A program made the translations under genes and the position numbers. Under the pieces are notes generated by a model. That model did not search any database. It worked only from the letters and a program-made list of their open reading frames with translations, and had not been told where the DNA came from. Below, piece after piece: positions 62,805 to 64,000 of a stretch of DNA of 64,000 bases. Position 1 is the first letter of the stretch; each line of letters opens with the position of its first letter. This stretch comes from Exiguobacterium sp. s122 (GTDB lineage Bacteria > Bacillota > Bacilli > Exiguobacteriales > Exiguobacteriaceae): assembly GCF_018618475.1 (NCBI RefSeq), contig NZ_JACSMD010000001.1, positions 806,001 to 870,000 on the forward strand, written 5' to 3'.

Positions 62805-62993
62805 TTCTGTCTCGTCGGCTTTTGGGATGAACCAGGTGCCGCGATCGGTCACGTCCTCGACGACATCGAGTTGGTATTCGGTAATGTACTTGCGGAGCCG
62901 TTCAATGATCTCTGGACTATCGGCAAACACGGTCTGTCCATTTTGCAAATGTGAAAGTTTGTCGCGCGCGATTTGTCCCCGATTAATAATCAT
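62802..62993 (-). CDS. 63-residue soluble protein, unknown
   Basis: A small charged protein (MIINRGQIARDKLSH...) with helix-strand character and no membrane segment. I do not recognise the family. A strong ribosome site AAAAGGGGG lies nine bases before ATG 62993, and the gene ends in a shared terminator, so it is likely expressed. It occupies the place where Bacillus has ytrH/ytrI between nrnA and dnaE but is unrelated to those membrane proteins. Confidence 0.7.
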   Translation of the reverse strand: MIINRGQIARDKLSHLQNGQTVFADSPEIIERLRKYITEYQLDVVEDVTDRGTWFIPKADETE

Positions 62994-63026
62994 ACGCTTT
63001 TACCCCCTTTTACGATGACTTTTGTC

Positions 63027-63032
63027 TATAAT
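63027..63032 (+). promoter_or_regulatory. -10 element ahead of dnaE
   Basis: TATAAT 63 bases before the dnaE start; no good -35 was found. It is close to the start of the divergent 63-residue gene. Confidence 0.4.
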
Positions 63033-63094
63033 TATTGTATCAGAGAAGTGATGACAGGAGTTTGACAATTATGAAAAAAGAGAGGAGGGGTCAG

Positions 63095-64000
63095 ATGCTT
63101 CATTTAAATGTCCGATCGGCCTATAGCTTGATGCAAAGTACGATTCGTTTGGAGGCCTATGTCGCACAGATGGCTGAACGGGGCAGTCGTGCCGTTGCCC
63201 TAGCCGATGACGCGTATTATGGCGTCCCCCAGTTCTTTCGGCTATGCGCACGCTATGAGGTCAAACCGGTAGTCGGGTTACGCACGATTTTAAAAGTCGA
63301 CGGGATGGACGTGACCGTTCTCGCTTATGCGGTCGAAGCGAGCCACATCGAGCAGTTGTATCGGTACGTCGGTATAGGTGCGATTACCGAGGCGACCGAT
63401 CTCGCCGTGATCGTCTTACCTGACAATTGGAAGACGAGCGACCCGATGCATCGACGTCGCCTCTACCATCAACTGCTCAATTACGTAACGGAGGATCGGC
63501 TATGGCTCGGGTTACCGGCCCCACAGACGACGGAACATCTTTTAGTGTTGAAGCAGCTTCGCGCGATGCGTGAGGAACTCGGGGTCCGTCTGATCCCGGC
63601 CCCTGAGACGAGTTATATGCGTCCGGACGATTTCGAGGCGTATCGGGCCTTGCTCGCGATCGGGGAAGGGGACGTTATCTCGGAAGAAGATTTTCAACAT
63701 CGGGGGAGTCACGTCCGTTTGCCGAGTGAGATGAACGATTGGTTCGATTCGCAAGAGCTCGCCGAATTGGACCGTTTCGAAACAAGCGTCGAGCCGGCCA
63801 CGTTGCCTCAAGCGGCTGCTGCCATCCCTGCGTTGCCGGACGCGGATCCGCGTTTGAAGCGACTCGTCGCAGAACGGTTAAAACAGAAAGAGTTACTTCA
63901 TGAACCGTATATCGAACGCGCGCGGCATGAGCTCGAGGTCATCGAGCGGACCGGTTTCGCTTCGTATTTTCTAATCGTCGAAGAGATTGTCCGATTCGCT
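63095..64000 (+). CDS. dnaE: DNA polymerase III subunit alpha DnaE, N-terminal part
   Basis: The first 302 codons of a C-family polymerase, cut by the window edge. Residues about 1-70 are a PHP domain with several metal-ligand positions changed: HLNVRSAYSL near the start and ALADDAYYGVPQFF later. The end of the visible part, RARHELEVIERTGFASYFLIV, is the conserved entry to the polymerase core. In Bacillus DnaE extends RNA primers for the replicative PolC. ATG 63095 has GAGGAGGGG four bases upstream; an in-frame ATG at 63071 is less well placed. Confidence 0.93.
   Translation, partial: MLHLNVRSAYSLMQSTIRLEAYVAQMAERGSRAVALADDAYYGVPQFFRLCARYEVKPVVGLRTILKVDGMDVTVLAYAVEASHIEQLYRYVGIGAITEATDLAVIVLPDNWKTSDPMHRRRLYHQLLNYVTEDRLWLGLPAPQTTEHLLVLKQLRAMREELGVRLIPAPETSYMRPDDFEAYRALLAIGEGDVISEEDFQHRGSHVRLPSEMNDWFDSQELAELDRFETSVEPATLPQAAAAIPALPDADPRLKRLVAERLKQKELLHEPYIERARHELEVIERTGFASYFLIVEEIVRFA

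Noticed and set aside
1-64000. CRISPR array, prophage, IS element, tRNA or rRNA genes
   Set aside because: I found no regularly spaced repeats, integrase or transposase motifs, tRNA-like cloverleaf or rRNA sequence on either strand.

Overview
This 64 kb window looks like chromosomal core DNA from a non-sporulating, low-GC-lineage Gram-positive bacterium, most probably an Exiguobacterium. The strongest single clue is an Exiguobacterium-type rhodopsin at 4511-5257, with a lysine where bacteriorhodopsin has its cytoplasmic donor Asp. The gene order also matches: from leuS to dnaE the window follows the order I recall from the Bacillus subtilis yt* region (mnmM-mnmL-yttB-leuS / ytfP-ytgP-rsuA-ytzE-pepV / thpR-ytlQ-pulA-ytmP-trmB / ytzB-ytoP-ytpPQR-sftA-murC-ytxGH-aroA-ccpA-acuCBA-acsA-tyrS-rpsD-msrC-ezrA / ytcJ-nadK-tpx-ytxK-ackA / ytoI-ytpI-nrnA-dnaE). 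The sporulation genes usually found near nrnA (ytrH, ytrI) are absent. I saw no tRNA, rRNA, CRISPR array, insertion sequence, prophage or integrase.

Region by region. 1-5257: a GNAT acetyltransferase, a small hydrolase, the tRNA wobble-uridine pair mnmL/mnmM, an MFS exporter with a terminator-like hairpin in its leader, and the rhodopsin. 5258-13531: leuS behind a leucine T-box, a membrane-anchored acidic protein, a MazG-like hydrolase, a flavoprotein, a lipid-II-flippase-family protein and an rRNA pseudouridine synthase. 13616-22792: a DeoR-type mini-regulator, dipeptidase PepV, an MFS carrier, RNA 2',3'-cyclic phosphodiesterase, a YtlQ-like protein, pullulanase, a kinase-like protein, trmB, plus a 36-residue membrane microprotein resembling the CydS subunit of cytochrome bd. 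22792-24743: a dhaKLM dihydroxyacetone kinase operon. 24845-35282: peptidases, an orphan PTS-IIC-like protein, thioredoxin-like YtpP, YtpQ, YtpR, an acidic protein that looks like the N-terminal part of DNA translocase SftA without its motor, murC, dps, ytxG and ytxH.

35415-41988 is a carbon-flow block: the aroA bifunctional enzyme, ccpA with a cre-like site, and acuABC divergent from acsA, where acetylation and deacetylation of the acetyl-CoA synthetase lysine are predicted to set its activity. ackA at 54428 provides the other acetate route. 42029-47716 holds a class A penicillin-binding protein with a long Lys/Glu/Ala tail, tyrS behind a tyrosine T-box, a small alarmone synthetase, and rpsD with a long leader of the S4 type. 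47717-55639: free-Met-sulfoxide reductase, ezrA, an amidohydrolase, NAD kinase, thiol peroxidase, a YtxK methyltransferase and ackA. 55640-64000: a WalR-like box ahead of a secreted SH3-3D wall protein, universal stress protein, an SDR with Phe replacing the catalytic Tyr, a phosphoesterase, an M24 peptidase, YtoI, YtpI, nrnA, a 63-residue protein and the 5' part of dnaE.

Most genes are ordinary housekeeping genes. I do not see a clearly novel multi-gene system. The most interesting items are the rhodopsin, the orphan CydS-like microprotein with its own ribosome site and terminator, the motor-less SftA-like protein, and several unexplained cis-regulatory structures. Start codons were chosen by ribosome-site spacing and are often downstream of the longest possible ORF.
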